From a virus: a stretch of 43,589 bases of DNA. Position numbers and translations under genes: made by a program. The DNA is taken from IMG/VR virus record IMGVR_UViG_3300033155_001274, positions 1-43,589 of that record, one strand, 5' to 3'. Position 1 is the first letter of the stretch, and each line of letters opens with the position of its first letter. The notes under the pieces are model-generated. The model saw only the letters and a program-made list of their open reading frames with translations, was not told the DNA's origin and made no database searches. Shown piece by piece: positions 28,480-37,913 of the stretch.

Positions 28480-30654
28480 ATGGCTGCAACTGTAGAAGAA
28501 ATTCAAATTGTCGTAGAAGCTCAAGTAAACGATGCAGTAAGAGGTTTAAACACAGTTGAAAGAGAATCTACCTCTATGGCTAGACAATTATCTAAAACAG
28601 CTAAGTTTATAGCAGGGGCAGCAGTTACAGGATTAATAGTAAAGTCGTTTATTGATATAGGCAAACAATCATTAAAGGCTGCTAGTGATGCAGAGGAAAC
28701 ATATAATAAATTTAGTGTCGTTTTTGCTTCCGTTGCAGATGAAGCAGAAGCCTCAGCGGATAGAATAAAGGATGAGTTTAAACTATCTGATGAAACAATA
28801 CAAAACTTTCTTTCTGGTGTTGGTGATATAACAAGTGGGCTAGGGGCAACAAGTGAAGAAGCCCTAAAAGCAGCGGACGATATAACAAGACTAGGGTTAG
28901 ATATTAATAGCTTCGCGAACCTTAGTGGAGGGGCAGAGCAAGCAGTTTCCGCATTAACATCATTATTCACCGGGGAACGAGAAGCAGCAAAATCTCTTGG
29001 AATAGTTATAAACGATACTAATCTAAAAGCATATGCTGAAGATATGGGAAAAGTCTTTAAAGAGCTTACCCCTTTAGAAAAAGGTTTTTTATCCTTAGAA
29101 CTAGCCACAAAACAAAGTGAGCTTGCAATTGGGGACTTCGCCAGGTCGTCTGATTCATACGCTAATACAGTTAAAGCAGCCTCCGAAGCAACAAAAGATT
29201 TAAAAGCAGCCCTCGGGGTGTCATTACTACCAACAGCAACCGAAGCGGTGGGGATCTTCTCTAAACTTGCTGAGAAAATGGCTGAAGTAGTAAAAGAACA
29301 TAACGAGCTTCAAGCTATAGTAGGAAGATTTGACGCTGGGACAGCCTCGGCTCAAGACAGGGTTGATATAGCACAAAAAGAAGTTGAACTATTAAGATCT
29401 CAGATATCAGAGCATAGGGGAATTGTAAAAGAATTAAACGATAAAGGTGTAGCATCAAAACAATTCATTGAAGATGAGAATATAATTATAAACGGTCTTA
29501 TAGATGAATTAAGATTAGCATCTGACGTAGCCTCCCACTATTCCAAGATAGCAAAAGCAGAAAAAGAAATTGCTGATGCAGAAAAAAATAGACTAGCAGA
29601 ACTGGAAAGAATAACAAAACTAGAGTTAGAAGCTAGTAGCATATTAGATTCTAGGAGAAAAAGCAGGCTAACAGACGAAGAGTTATTGCTAACCAACCTC
29701 CAACAACAGATAGACTATTGGGCAGGTTTTAGAGATGTAATCGGAGCGCAAGAGCTTTTAAATGATTTGATAGAGGAAAGAAATGAATTATTAGATGGAT
29801 CAAACCTAGATAAACAAAAGCTAATAGATGACGCAGAATATCAACACAATGAAATGGCAAGGATTAGAGCTGAATATTTTGCAGAAGGTGATAAGATAAG
29901 GGCAGAGCAAGAAGAGAAAGAAAAAGCATTCAGGCAAAATATAATAGACACCACTATTTCATTTGCTGAAACTATGGGAAATATATTTAGTACACTAGCA
30001 AGTTTACAATCAGCAATAACTCAACAAGAAGTAGCAGACATAGATAGACAATTACAGGCTAGGCTAGAAGCTTCAGGCTTAGCAGAAGAAACAAAAAAAG
30101 AAGCTTTAGAAAGAGAGTTAGCTACAGCGATATCGACAGGGGACACGCAGACAGCAAATGAAAAAGCTAACGCTCTTGAAAGGCTTAAAATAACAGAAGA
30201 GTTTGAAAAGAAAAAGGCAGATGCACTATATCAAGGGGCACTAGCATCATGGGGGTTAAGCTTAACTTCTGCGGTGATAGACGGAGCTGTTGGGGTAGCT
30301 AAGACGCTTTCCTCTGTCCCATTCCCTTATAATATCCCGCTTGCAGCCATACAGGGTGGCCTTGCTGCCGCACAAGTAGGGGTAATAGCAGCCAATAAAC
30401 CGACTCCTGCTTTCGCTCAAGGTGGGTCATTCTTAACAAATGGTACTCAGGATATTACAGTAGGTGATAATGCCGGAGGGGTTGAACGAGTAACCGTTGA
30501 ACCTGTATCATCCGTAGGGGCAAATCAACAGCAAGGGACAGGAGCAGGATCAGGAACAATGATATTAAATATAAATGGGCAACAGTTTACAGGATGGCTA
30601 CAAGATCAATTTGACAATGGGGAGCTACGAGTCCCACGGAGGAACGTAGTATGA
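28480..30654 (+). CDS. Tape measure protein
   Basis: 724 residues. The N-terminal part has VEAQVNDAVRGLNTVERESTSMARQLSKTAKFIAGAAVTG and a domain with TSGLGATSEEALKAADDITRLGLDINSFANLSGG typical of phage tape measures (residues 10-180). Long alanine-rich coiled coils fill 270-600, and hydrophobic helices AVIDGAVGVAKTLSS and IPLAAIQGGLAAAQVGVIA lie near 610-650. At about 0.15 nm per residue it predicts a tail near 110 nm. Its stop overlaps the next ATG. Confidence 0.9.
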   Translation: MAATVEEIQIVVEAQVNDAVRGLNTVERESTSMARQLSKTAKFIAGAAVTGLIVKSFIDIGKQSLKAASDAEETYNKFSVVFASVADEAEASADRIKDEFKLSDETIQNFLSGVGDITSGLGATSEEALKAADDITRLGLDINSFANLSGGAEQAVSALTSLFTGEREAAKSLGIVINDTNLKAYAEDMGKVFKELTPLEKGFLSLELATKQSELAIGDFARSSDSYANTVKAASEATKDLKAALGVSLLPTATEAVGIFSKLAEKMAEVVKEHNELQAIVGRFDAGTASAQDRVDIAQKEVELLRSQISEHRGIVKELNDKGVASKQFIEDENIIINGLIDELRLASDVASHYSKIAKAEKEIADAEKNRLAELERITKLELEASSILDSRRKSRLTDEELLLTNLQQQIDYWAGFRDVIGAQELLNDLIEERNELLDGSNLDKQKLIDDAEYQHNEMARIRAEYFAEGDKIRAEQEEKEKAFRQNIIDTTISFAETMGNIFSTLASLQSAITQQEVADIDRQLQARLEASGLAEETKKEALERELATAISTGDTQTANEKANALERLKITEEFEKKKADALYQGALASWGLSLTSAVIDGAVGVAKTLSSVPFPYNIPLAAIQGGLAAAQVGVIAANKPTPAFAQGGSFLTNGTQDITVGDNAGGVERVTVEPVSSVGANQQQGTGAGSGTMILNINGQQFTGWLQDQFDNGELRVPRRNVV

Positions 30655-32492
30655 AAATATTTGCAGACAATCAAGTGGATGAGGCTACAGTTTCAAGCGA
30701 TGATTCTACAATCAATTATCCTCCAAGCAATGTACAGGTCAGCAGATTATCCCGGATCTATAAGGGCGAAGAGTCAATAGATTTTGATATAACGGGATCA
30801 GGAGCGTTAAAGAACATATCACAAGCATATACTAATCTAATACAAGACCCTACAGATCTAACAACAGGCAACTGGACGCTAACCAATGATGCCACAGCAG
30901 TATCAAGCAGTGAAGAGTATATGGGTAATGCTATGACTCAAATAGGCAGCACAACAGCCACAGCAGACCCACAGATAACCCAAAGCGTAAGTACAACAAT
31001 AGGGAATCTATTAGAATATGTCATAGTTTTAAGGAATGGTAATCACACAAATTCGGCAGGGGATAAAACACAACTATTAATTACGACAACAGCGACTATC
31101 TTTGATGTTGCTATTACGTGGGTTGATAAAACAGTAGTTGCATCTACTGGAACCGTAAACTATTCATGGAAAGACGATAATACAGTAGAAATTAAAGGTG
31201 TCTCCATCGCAGCTACAACAGGGACAGCTCTTTACAGGATAGACCCGATTACAACAGCAGATACAGATAAATATATATATGCCACTTATTGCCAGATAGT
31301 AGATGATTGCGATTGTTTTTTCCCTTTCATTTCAGGTTCAAAAACAGCAGATGTTATAGAAGAAACTTTTACAATGCCAGATAGATTCACTTTTGATGTT
31401 ATAATTACCCCCAATTTCAAATATGATACATCGGCGACATCTCCAAGATTTCTGTCATGGGCAGTCCCAAATAGTTCTTTTACTAATAGCTTATTGATTT
31501 ATTACTCTATAACAAATGATGATCTCAGGGTGTTATGGCACGATTCAGGCACAGCTCAATATTTGGAATCACAAACTTTTGACGATGGAACTTCATTAAC
31601 TAACATAAATCAAAGAATAAGACTTATAGGGTCAATGGACTTAATATCAGGATTACAAACAGCTTCAAGATTTATATGTATACCGCTTGAAACAGGGTCT
31701 ATAAACGAAGATACAACGTGGAGTGGAGTACCATCTATTAAAACAACAACATTCCCTACAATGCAAATAGGTCATAAAAACTCAACACAGCAAGCAGACT
31801 CTAGTTTTGAATATTTAAGAATATATGCAGGGCTTTTAATTGGAGATGTCACAAGCTCTGACGATGCAACAGAACTATTAAAAGATAAAAAGATCCTATT
31901 CGATGCAACATATCAACAAAAACTTACAGCCACAGACATATTAATAGCCAACAGCACAATAAACGATGGCGATGTTATTACTTTAAGGGCAGGTGATACC
32001 GACTCATTCGGGGAAGGGACACCACTAGACGAAACAATAGACTGGTCAAAGTTAATTACTAAACATACGTTTACCAAATCTACCTATCAGTATTGGAGGC
32101 TATCAGTTAATAGTTCCAATGACATTGAAATGGGAAGGATCTATCTAGGTGAAAGTTATGTCCCTCCTGGAATATCCCCAACAGTTACACATGATAAAGT
32201 AAGCGCTTCACAGAAAAGTATATCTATAAGCGGTCAAAGTTACCTTGACAGACGGTATTTATATGAGATTATATCAACAACTTTTCCAAGCGTGACCCAT
32301 GAACAAAAAGACGAACTTAGCGAATTACTGGAGCTGGTTGACATCGGGGACCCTTTCTTTGTAGAATTTGATGAAGAGTGCAGCGATTTAGGTACTATGT
32401 ACGTTACCCTTAATCAAGAGAGTTTCCGGGCTACTTTATTGAGTAACCCCAATTATTATACAGTTAGTTTTTCACTAAGACAGGAGGTCTGA
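30651..32492 (+). CDS. Distal tail protein with lectin-like central domain
   Basis: 613 residues, start overlapping the tape measure stop. MKIFADNQVDEATVSSDDSTINYP resembles openings of tail-tip proteins. The middle (residues 230-400) has WTGDVT-like LamG strands (FTMPDRFTFDVIITPNFKYD, LRVLWHDSGTAQYLESQTFDDG). The C-terminus (SYLDRRYLYEIISTTFPSVTHEQKDELSELLELVD) is helical and likely attaches to the tip. It follows the tape measure, where distal tail proteins are encoded. Confidence 0.6.
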   Translation: MKIFADNQVDEATVSSDDSTINYPPSNVQVSRLSRIYKGEESIDFDITGSGALKNISQAYTNLIQDPTDLTTGNWTLTNDATAVSSSEEYMGNAMTQIGSTTATADPQITQSVSTTIGNLLEYVIVLRNGNHTNSAGDKTQLLITTTATIFDVAITWVDKTVVASTGTVNYSWKDDNTVEIKGVSIAATTGTALYRIDPITTADTDKYIYATYCQIVDDCDCFFPFISGSKTADVIEETFTMPDRFTFDVIITPNFKYDTSATSPRFLSWAVPNSSFTNSLLIYYSITNDDLRVLWHDSGTAQYLESQTFDDGTSLTNINQRIRLIGSMDLISGLQTASRFICIPLETGSINEDTTWSGVPSIKTTTFPTMQIGHKNSTQQADSSFEYLRIYAGLLIGDVTSSDDATELLKDKKILFDATYQQKLTATDILIANSTINDGDVITLRAGDTDSFGEGTPLDETIDWSKLITKHTFTKSTYQYWRLSVNSSNDIEMGRIYLGESYVPPGISPTVTHDKVSASQKSISISGQSYLDRRYLYEIISTTFPSVTHEQKDELSELLELVDIGDPFFVEFDEECSDLGTMYVTLNQESFRATLLSNPNYYTVSFSLRQEV

Positions 32493-32493
32493 T

Positions 32494-33228
32494 TTGAGTG
32501 TAAATTTACTTAATGACTTTGGAGTAGGTAATTTTAATTTAACAGCTATCACAGAGACAATAGGAAAGGCATATAAAGGCAAGAATGACGTCACATTGAG
32601 CAACTACGATGGCACTGGCGCGCCAGTTGTCTATATTGGTTCAGTATTCGATAACAACGGAGCGCTTTATATAGTAAGTGGTTCAGACGAAACTCCGACA
32701 GGTTACGCAGGGATAACAGTAAGCTCTACTTTTTACCTAGTCTTTGATGTTTCGGCTTTGGCTTTTATTTATACCTCAACAGCCCCAACTTGGAACGATG
32801 CTTTGCAGGGGTGGTATAATGGAAACGATAGATATTTGTTTTCTATGTATAAAGATTCTGGTGGGACTTTATATGAGAATAAGCGGCTATTAACAACACA
32901 AAATAATATTAATTTTAGTAATGATGTGAATATAGAAAATGATCTAAATGTTGAGAATGATGCTAATATCTCAGGTGGTTTAGTATCTAATAGCATAAAT
33001 ACAGACAATGTAGCGTTAAAAATGAAAACTGTAAGTGCTAGCGTGTCAAGCTCGTCTACATCAAGTATCGCCCATGGGCTTACATCCGGTAATATAAGGG
33101 GATTAAGCCCTGCATTTCATAGTTCGGGGAAAGTATCGGCTTTTGGGATAAACGGATCTAACCTAACATTTGCATTTGATGGTACTGTATCAGGTACATT
33201 GTATTGTATCATATCGTATATAGAGTAG
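32494..33228 (+). CDS. Tail tip / fibre-like protein
   Basis: 244 residues. The start codon is TTG 5 nt after AGGAGGT, a strong site that decides the start. Polar beta-rich sequence with NFSNDVNIENDLNVENDANISGGLVSNSINT around residues 145-175, a short repeat pattern (ND-x-N-x-EN) typical of fibre shafts. The C-terminal 70 residues look like a small beta domain. An AscI-type 14-bp palindrome lies in it at 32614. Confidence 0.55.
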   Translation: MSVNLLNDFGVGNFNLTAITETIGKAYKGKNDVTLSNYDGTGAPVVYIGSVFDNNGALYIVSGSDETPTGYAGITVSSTFYLVFDVSALAFIYTSTAPTWNDALQGWYNGNDRYLFSMYKDSGGTLYENKRLLTTQNNINFSNDVNIENDLNVENDANISGGLVSNSINTDNVALKMKTVSASVSSSSTSSIAHGLTSGNIRGLSPAFHSSGKVSAFGINGSNLTFAFDGTVSGTLYCIISYIE

Positions 33229-33236
33229 GGGAGTAA

Positions 33237-35066
33237 ATGGCGACATTTAACGATTTCATAGAAAAACCAAGCTCGAAAAAGATAACGATAATAGAGATAG
33301 ATAGTCCTGTTACAGCTACATGGGTAAACTATCAAGCTGGGATTTGGTACACTATGCTATCCCCTAATGGCAACAGGCTCATCGATATAAACGGCGATGT
33401 CGGTTACTGGGGAACAGAGAACGCAACATACTATAACATTCAGTCTCTCAACATCCAAGGTGAATTATATAACGAAGTAGCTAGTATAGCTCAATGTATA
33501 TCAACATCAAAAAGTTGGTACTATAACCAGTCTACTACTGAAATGTATATACACTTTGATTCGTTCAACCCTCCCGAAGTATATGAGATCATTGCAGCCG
33601 GGGCAGCAATAGGGTTTTCAAATGAAATAGACAGCACAACCAATAACTTTTATGAAGATGTATACTATGAGCCTTTAATCCAAAACGTCCCAAAGCTAAG
33701 CAAGAAAAAAGATAGTCTATTCTTTGGGATACTGCAATATCAAGGTGGATCAATATCATTTGATAATACAGGTGGTTATTTCGATGACTTTGCAACACGT
33801 GATTTATATGGGCAGCCAGTAAGGATATTGTTAACATTTGAGGGGCTTGATTATAGTGAGGCTCAAACTGTTTACACCGGAAGAGTTGAAGATTTTACAC
33901 ATGATTTCACACGGTTTAAATTAAAGGTAGCTGATCTTAGAAAGCTCCTATCGAGGAGCTTGCCAGTTAATAACCTAACATTAACAGACTATCCGACAAT
34001 GGATAGTGATCTTGATGGTACTCCAATACCTATTGCTTTTGGGTCTATAATAAAAGCCCCTACCTATAGAACATCTTCCGGGAATTGGATATTTGCCGAT
34101 ACAGAGTTTAATAGTATAGATTCTGGGATTGTCGTATATGATGAAGACGGTACAGTTTTTACTCATGGCGGGACAGAAACGGACGGTACATTTACTGGGA
34201 CAGATACCGATGATAGTTTATATGTAACTTTCACACAGTCTTCAGTAGCCAACGGATTGGATATAATAGCGGATATACTTGATAACTATGAAGGGATAGC
34301 TTTTGATGCTAATAATTATGACACAGTGGAATGGACATCCGAAAAAAGCAGTGTAAGCGATGAGGGGATATGGATAGGTAAAGGGAATATTCTAACTTCT
34401 GTTGATGTTATTGAACAGGTATGCACAGACAATCAGGGTATATTTGACGTTCTAGCAGATGGCCGATATACATTTAGATCTTTTAATGCGGATAGGATTC
34501 CTGAGTATGAAGTGTTTGAAGATGAATTATTGAATGACCCATCAATAGATTATGATTCAGAGGAATATTTGTCATCTGTTAAAGTTGAATACGCAAAGAA
34601 CCTTCAAAACTCTGATTATCAAATATATACTAACTCTGATTTCCAGAGTGAAGTTTACGCGAGATATAGACAATACAAAGAGCGTATATTTACCACAGCA
34701 TTGACAAGCCAAGCCGATGCCGTTACATTAACCGACGATGTTATGGAGCAATCTAAATTTATATATCCAAAGATAACATTAACTACAAAGATACAGAATA
34801 TAGGATTAAGAATCCTTGATAATGTACTCTATGAATATAAACGATTAAATGGTAAGATTATATTAAATCGATCATCATTCCAAGTTTTGGGGATAAATCT
34901 TAATCTAACATCATATGAAATGACCCTTGAGATTAAACAGATTAAAGAATTTTCAAGAGAATATAGAATCCTAGACGGCGGTGATTCATCCACTGATCAC
35001 GATTATTATGATGGTGGAGATTCTACAACCGATTATGATATTGTAGTGGATGGAGGGGAAGCATGA
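33237..35066 (+). CDS. Tail hub or baseplate-type protein
   Basis: 609 residues behind AGGGGAG. MATFNDFIEKPSSKKITIIEID opens the protein. Residues 180-260 have QYQGGSISFDNTGGYFDDFATRDLYGQPVRILLTFEG and YTGRVEDFTHDFTRFKLKVADLRKLLSR, a beta-barrel pattern found in tail hub proteins of phages without a classic gp27 match. The end has an imperfect repeat (LDGGDSSTDHDYYDGGDSTTDYD split across residues 580-605). Probably the central tip protein; exact family not certain. Confidence 0.55.
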   Translation: MATFNDFIEKPSSKKITIIEIDSPVTATWVNYQAGIWYTMLSPNGNRLIDINGDVGYWGTENATYYNIQSLNIQGELYNEVASIAQCISTSKSWYYNQSTTEMYIHFDSFNPPEVYEIIAAGAAIGFSNEIDSTTNNFYEDVYYEPLIQNVPKLSKKKDSLFFGILQYQGGSISFDNTGGYFDDFATRDLYGQPVRILLTFEGLDYSEAQTVYTGRVEDFTHDFTRFKLKVADLRKLLSRSLPVNNLTLTDYPTMDSDLDGTPIPIAFGSIIKAPTYRTSSGNWIFADTEFNSIDSGIVVYDEDGTVFTHGGTETDGTFTGTDTDDSLYVTFTQSSVANGLDIIADILDNYEGIAFDANNYDTVEWTSEKSSVSDEGIWIGKGNILTSVDVIEQVCTDNQGIFDVLADGRYTFRSFNADRIPEYEVFEDELLNDPSIDYDSEEYLSSVKVEYAKNLQNSDYQIYTNSDFQSEVYARYRQYKERIFTTALTSQADAVTLTDDVMEQSKFIYPKITLTTKIQNIGLRILDNVLYEYKRLNGKIILNRSSFQVLGINLNLTSYEMTLEIKQIKEFSREYRILDGGDSSTDHDYYDGGDSTTDYDIVVDGGEA

Positions 35067-35581
35067 GCAGTTTAATAAACGAAGCCACGATTAAAGGGCG
35101 AAGAGATACATCAACAAGTTGGACTGCAAACAATCCAACTCTAAGCCAAGGAGAGTGGGGGCATGAAACAGACACACAAAAGTCAAAGCGAGGCGATGGC
35201 TCTACTTCATGGAATTCCCTTGATTATGCAGTAGACCCAACAGCGATTGATTCTAAAATAACAGGGTCAACAGATCAAATATGCAAAGCATGGGTTAATT
35301 TCAATGGAACAGGTACAGTATCAATCAGGGATAGTTTTAATGTAAGTAGTATCACAGACAATAATCCTGGAGATTATACGGTAAACATTACAAATGCGCT
35401 AAACAATACAAATTACTGTGTCGTTTCTTCTGGTAGTCGTAGTGGAAGCGTTCAGGATTCGATAGTAAGCATAAGAGATGATGCCGATATGTTAACAACG
35501 TCAGTTCGGATAATAACATCTAACGGAGCGGCTGGGCTAGAAGATTTTGATGTAGTATGCATAGCAATATTTTCAACATAA
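35063..35581 (+). CDS. Tail fibre protein with Mtd_N-like N-terminus
   Basis: 172 residues, start within the upstream stop (ATGA). IKGRRDTSTSWTANNPTLSQGEWGHETDTQKSKRGDGSTSWNSLDY at residues 10-55 is the widespread fibre-attachment motif found at the start of the Major tropism determinant (Mtd_N). A C-terminal beta domain follows. It is probably a receptor-contacting tip protein. No reverse transcriptase or template repeat is nearby, so no diversity-generating retroelement is indicated. Confidence 0.7.
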   Translation: MSSLINEATIKGRRDTSTSWTANNPTLSQGEWGHETDTQKSKRGDGSTSWNSLDYAVDPTAIDSKITGSTDQICKAWVNFNGTGTVSIRDSFNVSSITDNNPGDYTVNITNALNNTNYCVVSSGSRSGSVQDSIVSIRDDADMLTTSVRIITSNGAAGLEDFDVVCIAIFST

Positions 35582-35592
35582 AGGATAGAATT

Positions 35593-35982
35593 GTGGATAT
35601 AATAGTATATAAATATAAAGATAAAATACACAAAATTACACCTTCTTGTTCAATAGAATTAGCAATAAGAGATATGCCTGAAGGGGCAGAATATAAAATA
35701 ATCCAAACCTCAGAGCTTCCTGAAGATAGAACCTTCGAGGCCGTATGGGATTATGAATTTAAGATAGATATTTCAAAAGCAAAAGAAATATGGAAAGAAA
35801 AATTGAGGGCAAAAAGAATACCTTTGTTTGATTTAAACGATATCTTAATAAGAGATGGGATACTGGAAAACGACACAGAGAAACAACTCGCTGGGATGAA
35901 AGAGCGAGACAGATTAAGAGACATAACTCTTCTAGTGGATGATTGCGAAACACTGGAAGAGATAAAGAAAATAACGTTATAG
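35593..35982 (+). CDS. Putative fibre assembly or tip-associated protein
   Basis: 129 residues from GTG 35593, 7 nt after AAAGGA; the in-frame ATG at 35557 lies in the fibre gene and lacks a site. IYSIELAIRD-like strands, then EAVWDYEFKIDISKAKEIWKEKLRAKRIPLFDLNDILIRDGIL, a layout often found in small proteins after phage fibres: a short interaction domain plus helix with an IW-x-x-K-x-R motif. Proposed chaperone role is inferred from place. Confidence 0.5.
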   Translation: MDIIVYKYKDKIHKITPSCSIELAIRDMPEGAEYKIIQTSELPEDRTFEAVWDYEFKIDISKAKEIWKEKLRAKRIPLFDLNDILIRDGILENDTEKQLAGMKERDRLRDITLLVDDCETLEEIKKITL

Positions 35983-35990
35983 GAGAAAAA

Positions 35991-36329
35991 ATGGAAACGA
36001 ACAAAACATTAATTGACCTTATGGTAGAAGCCTACCGGGAAGATATTACAAAAGAATTCGTCAGAGAAGACAAAGAAGATGATTACTTAAACCAGAAAGA
36101 CTTTGATACATGTGAATCAAGGATGATGAAAGCCAATATGAACGCTATAGAGCGATCCAACAAAATAGGTGCGCTTGGCTCTGTCTTGCATAGGAATAGC
36201 TCTTCCCATGGAGATAACCGGGGAATAGAAGAAGCTGAATTAACCAAGCAGCTAGGATCTGAAACTGTAGAAGCTGTAAAACTAACCCCTGAAGTAAAAG
36301 GATCTGATTCTAGTTTCTGGATGATATAA
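35991..36329 (+). CDS. Hypothetical 112-residue protein
   Basis: ATG behind TAGGAG. It is acidic and polar (EDITKEFVREDKEDDYLNQKDFD), with a short C-terminal SDSSFWMI. No domain recognised. It ends one base before the membrane HTH gene, so the two are probably co-translated and may work together. Confidence 0.5.
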   Translation: METNKTLIDLMVEAYREDITKEFVREDKEDDYLNQKDFDTCESRMMKANMNAIERSNKIGALGSVLHRNSSSHGDNRGIEEAELTKQLGSETVEAVKLTPEVKGSDSSFWMI

Positions 36330-37043
36330 ATGAAAATAAAAACGGAATATAAGTTATTACTTTCTGTTTTTTTGATAGAGTTAGGAAATATAGCAATATA
36401 TGTGACTGATGAGGCATTATTAAGGAATCTAATAACTAGTATAATAATATTTATTGTTTTTGCTGCATTGTTAATTATAAATGGAGTATATGGAAATGAT
36501 AAAATACTGTCTATAGGTATATTTATATTGTCTTTGTGTGCTTTATGGTTCTCTGGATATAAAGACCCAACAGGTGTCTTTATATTCCTTATGGCCTATC
36601 ATGCGATTAAAGACAGTTATAGAATAGTTATACTTTATGTTTTGTTGTTTGGGTTGTGCTTAATCTCTAAGTACATATATTTAGGGCTACAGATCCCCCA
36701 ACTGCTTACTTTTATGGCTGGGACTTCCCTTTATATCATACTATTCCTCCATTTTATGCCAGATAAGGAAAAGTGCAATGACACGAAAGCACCAATCGTA
36801 CCGGAGGTGGAAGGGATCAGTCAAGAAGTGGTCGAGATTATGAAATTAAGGATGTTAGACTTGGACTGGCCGGAAATCAAGGATAGAATGGAATTCGATA
36901 AACAACCGAGCAGCATTGTATCTGAAATTTCAAGAGCTAGGGGTAGAGCTAATATAATTAACCAAGAGGCTTTTGTAATCCTGATATTGTTGGGATTAAA
37001 GCGCAATGGTCAGTTATCCGAAATTCTAGGCGAATATGAATAA
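36330..37043 (+). CDS. Polytopic membrane protein with cytoplasmic HTH domain
   Basis: 237 residues. Five to six hydrophobic helices fill residues 7-145 (for example LLLSVFLIELGNIAIYV, LITSIIIFIVFAALLII, ILSIGIFILSLCALW, YRIVILYVLLFGLCLIS, LLTFMAGTSLYIILFL). The soluble C-terminal 80 residues (SQEVVEIMKLRMLDLDWPEIKDRMEFDKQPSSIVSEISRARGR over 165-207) have the helix pattern of a LuxR-like HTH. This architecture suggests a membrane-tethered transcription regulator that senses a membrane signal. It sits just before the lysis genes. A perfect 17-bp palindrome overlaps its stop. The HTH call is by eye and not certain. Confidence 0.6.
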   Translation: MKIKTEYKLLLSVFLIELGNIAIYVTDEALLRNLITSIIIFIVFAALLIINGVYGNDKILSIGIFILSLCALWFSGYKDPTGVFIFLMAYHAIKDSYRIVILYVLLFGLCLISKYIYLGLQIPQLLTFMAGTSLYIILFLHFMPDKEKCNDTKAPIVPEVEGISQEVVEIMKLRMLDLDWPEIKDRMEFDKQPSSIVSEISRARGRANIINQEAFVILILLGLKRNGQLSEILGEYE

Positions 37044-37058
37044 GCATATGATATGCTT
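37042..37058. promoter_or_regulatory. 17-bp perfect palindrome AAGCATATGATATGCTT
   Basis: Eight-base arms around a single G, overlapping the stop codon of the membrane HTH gene. Arms and length suit a dimeric regulator site; as RNA it has too small a loop for a normal hairpin. Confidence 0.5.
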
Positions 37059-37078
37059 TGCTTGTTCGGTTCTATTTT

Positions 37079-37111
37079 GTTGTGGGGCGATCCAATCAAT
37101 CGCCCTGCAAC
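37079..37111 (+). terminator. Hairpin ahead of the lysis genes
   Basis: GTTG-TG-GGGCGAT pairs with ATCGCCC-TG-CAAC around the loop CCAATCA, followed by TTTATT. The stem of 7 plus 4 pairs with a symmetric internal loop could be a weak terminator or attenuator limiting lysis gene expression. The ribosome site AAAGGAG follows after 7 nt. Confidence 0.5.
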
Positions 37112-37134
37112 TTTATTAAAGGAGCTGGACTAAA

Positions 37135-37497
37135 ATGGACGAACAGGACAAACAAGTGGATGCTGAAACGAAAAGGTATCTCGACACATTACAGAATAAT
37201 ATCACAGATCAGATAAACGGAATAAAAGAACTATTCCAATCAAAGCTTGATCCGACTGTAGAGTCAACGAGAACCAACACAAGAGAAATAAAAGACCACT
37301 CTACATTCATAAACACCTTAAGGGTAGAGATAACCGCCCTCCAAGGGTCGGTAAGAATATTAGAAGACAATAAACAAAGTCAGAAGGATAAAGAATCTTT
37401 AACCCCCAAAAACAAAGGGAACTTGATCACAATAATAGCGCTATGCGTAACAACATTTATAGGATTTCTTTATTTTATCTCTGACAAAGTGGGGTAA
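37135..37497 (+). CDS. XhlA-like coiled-coil membrane protein (lysis)
   Basis: 120 residues. A long charged coiled coil (TKRYLDTLQNNITDQINGIKELFQSKLD, FINTLRVEITALQGSVRILEDNK, residues 12-85) precedes a single C-terminal membrane helix (LITIIALCVTTFIGFLYFI). That layout is typical of XhlA/holin-associated proteins in lysis cassettes. It lies before the endolysin. Role as holin or holin partner is inferred. Confidence 0.6.
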   Translation: MDEQDKQVDAETKRYLDTLQNNITDQINGIKELFQSKLDPTVESTRTNTREIKDHSTFINTLRVEITALQGSVRILEDNKQSQKDKESLTPKNKGNLITIIALCVTTFIGFLYFISDKVG

Positions 37498-37499
37498 AT

Positions 37500-37901
37500 A
37501 TGTTTAAATTCGCTAAATCATCATTAGATAAATTAAAAGAAGTACATTCAGATTTACAAATAATATGCCATGAAGTAAAGAAGATATCAGAAATAGACTT
37601 TGACATATCTTGTGGGTATAGATCCCCAGAGGATCAAATGAAAGCATACAAGGCAGGGAAATCCCAACTTGATGGGGCAAACTTTAAGTCAAACCACAAT
37701 CTAACCCCTGCGATGGCGGTAGATATATACTGTTATAAAGGGAAGTTTGCTGACTATGATAAAAAGAAGATGACCTATATGGCTGGGTTATTCAAGTCAG
37801 TAGCGGATGATCTTTTCAACCGTGCTATAATTGAGCATAACATAATTTGGGGGGGTGACTGGAGAGATTTAGTTGATATGCCTCATTATGAATTAAAATA
37901 G
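37500..37901 (+). CDS. Endolysin, M15 L-alanyl-D-glutamate-type peptidase
   Basis: 133 residues. DISCGYRSPEDQMKAYKAGKS, SNHNLTPAMAVDIYCY and DMPHYEL carry the zinc ligands His66, Asp75 and His129 of VanY/M15 peptidases such as the T5 and A500 lysins. It cleaves the peptide stem of peptidoglycan at the end of infection. It has no signal peptide, so it depends on a holin for export. The next gene is a holin candidate. Confidence 0.9.
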   Translation: MFKFAKSSLDKLKEVHSDLQIICHEVKKISEIDFDISCGYRSPEDQMKAYKAGKSQLDGANFKSNHNLTPAMAVDIYCYKGKFADYDKKKMTYMAGLFKSVADDLFNRAIIEHNIIWGGDWRDLVDMPHYELK

Positions 37902-37913
37902 GAGAAACCGAAC

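Noticed and set aside
28521-29108. 195-residue minus-strand frame within the tape measure gene
   Set aside because: It is a shadow of a long coding region with biased codons; no ribosome site or promoter and serine-rich composition typical of antisense frames.
35063-35581. Diversity-generating retroelement around the Mtd_N-like protein
   Set aside because: No reverse transcriptase, Avd gene or template/variable repeat pair is visible; the motif alone is common in fibres.
36821-37006. Minus-strand frame in the HTH domain of the membrane protein
   Set aside because: No ribosome site, antisense to the plus-strand gene.
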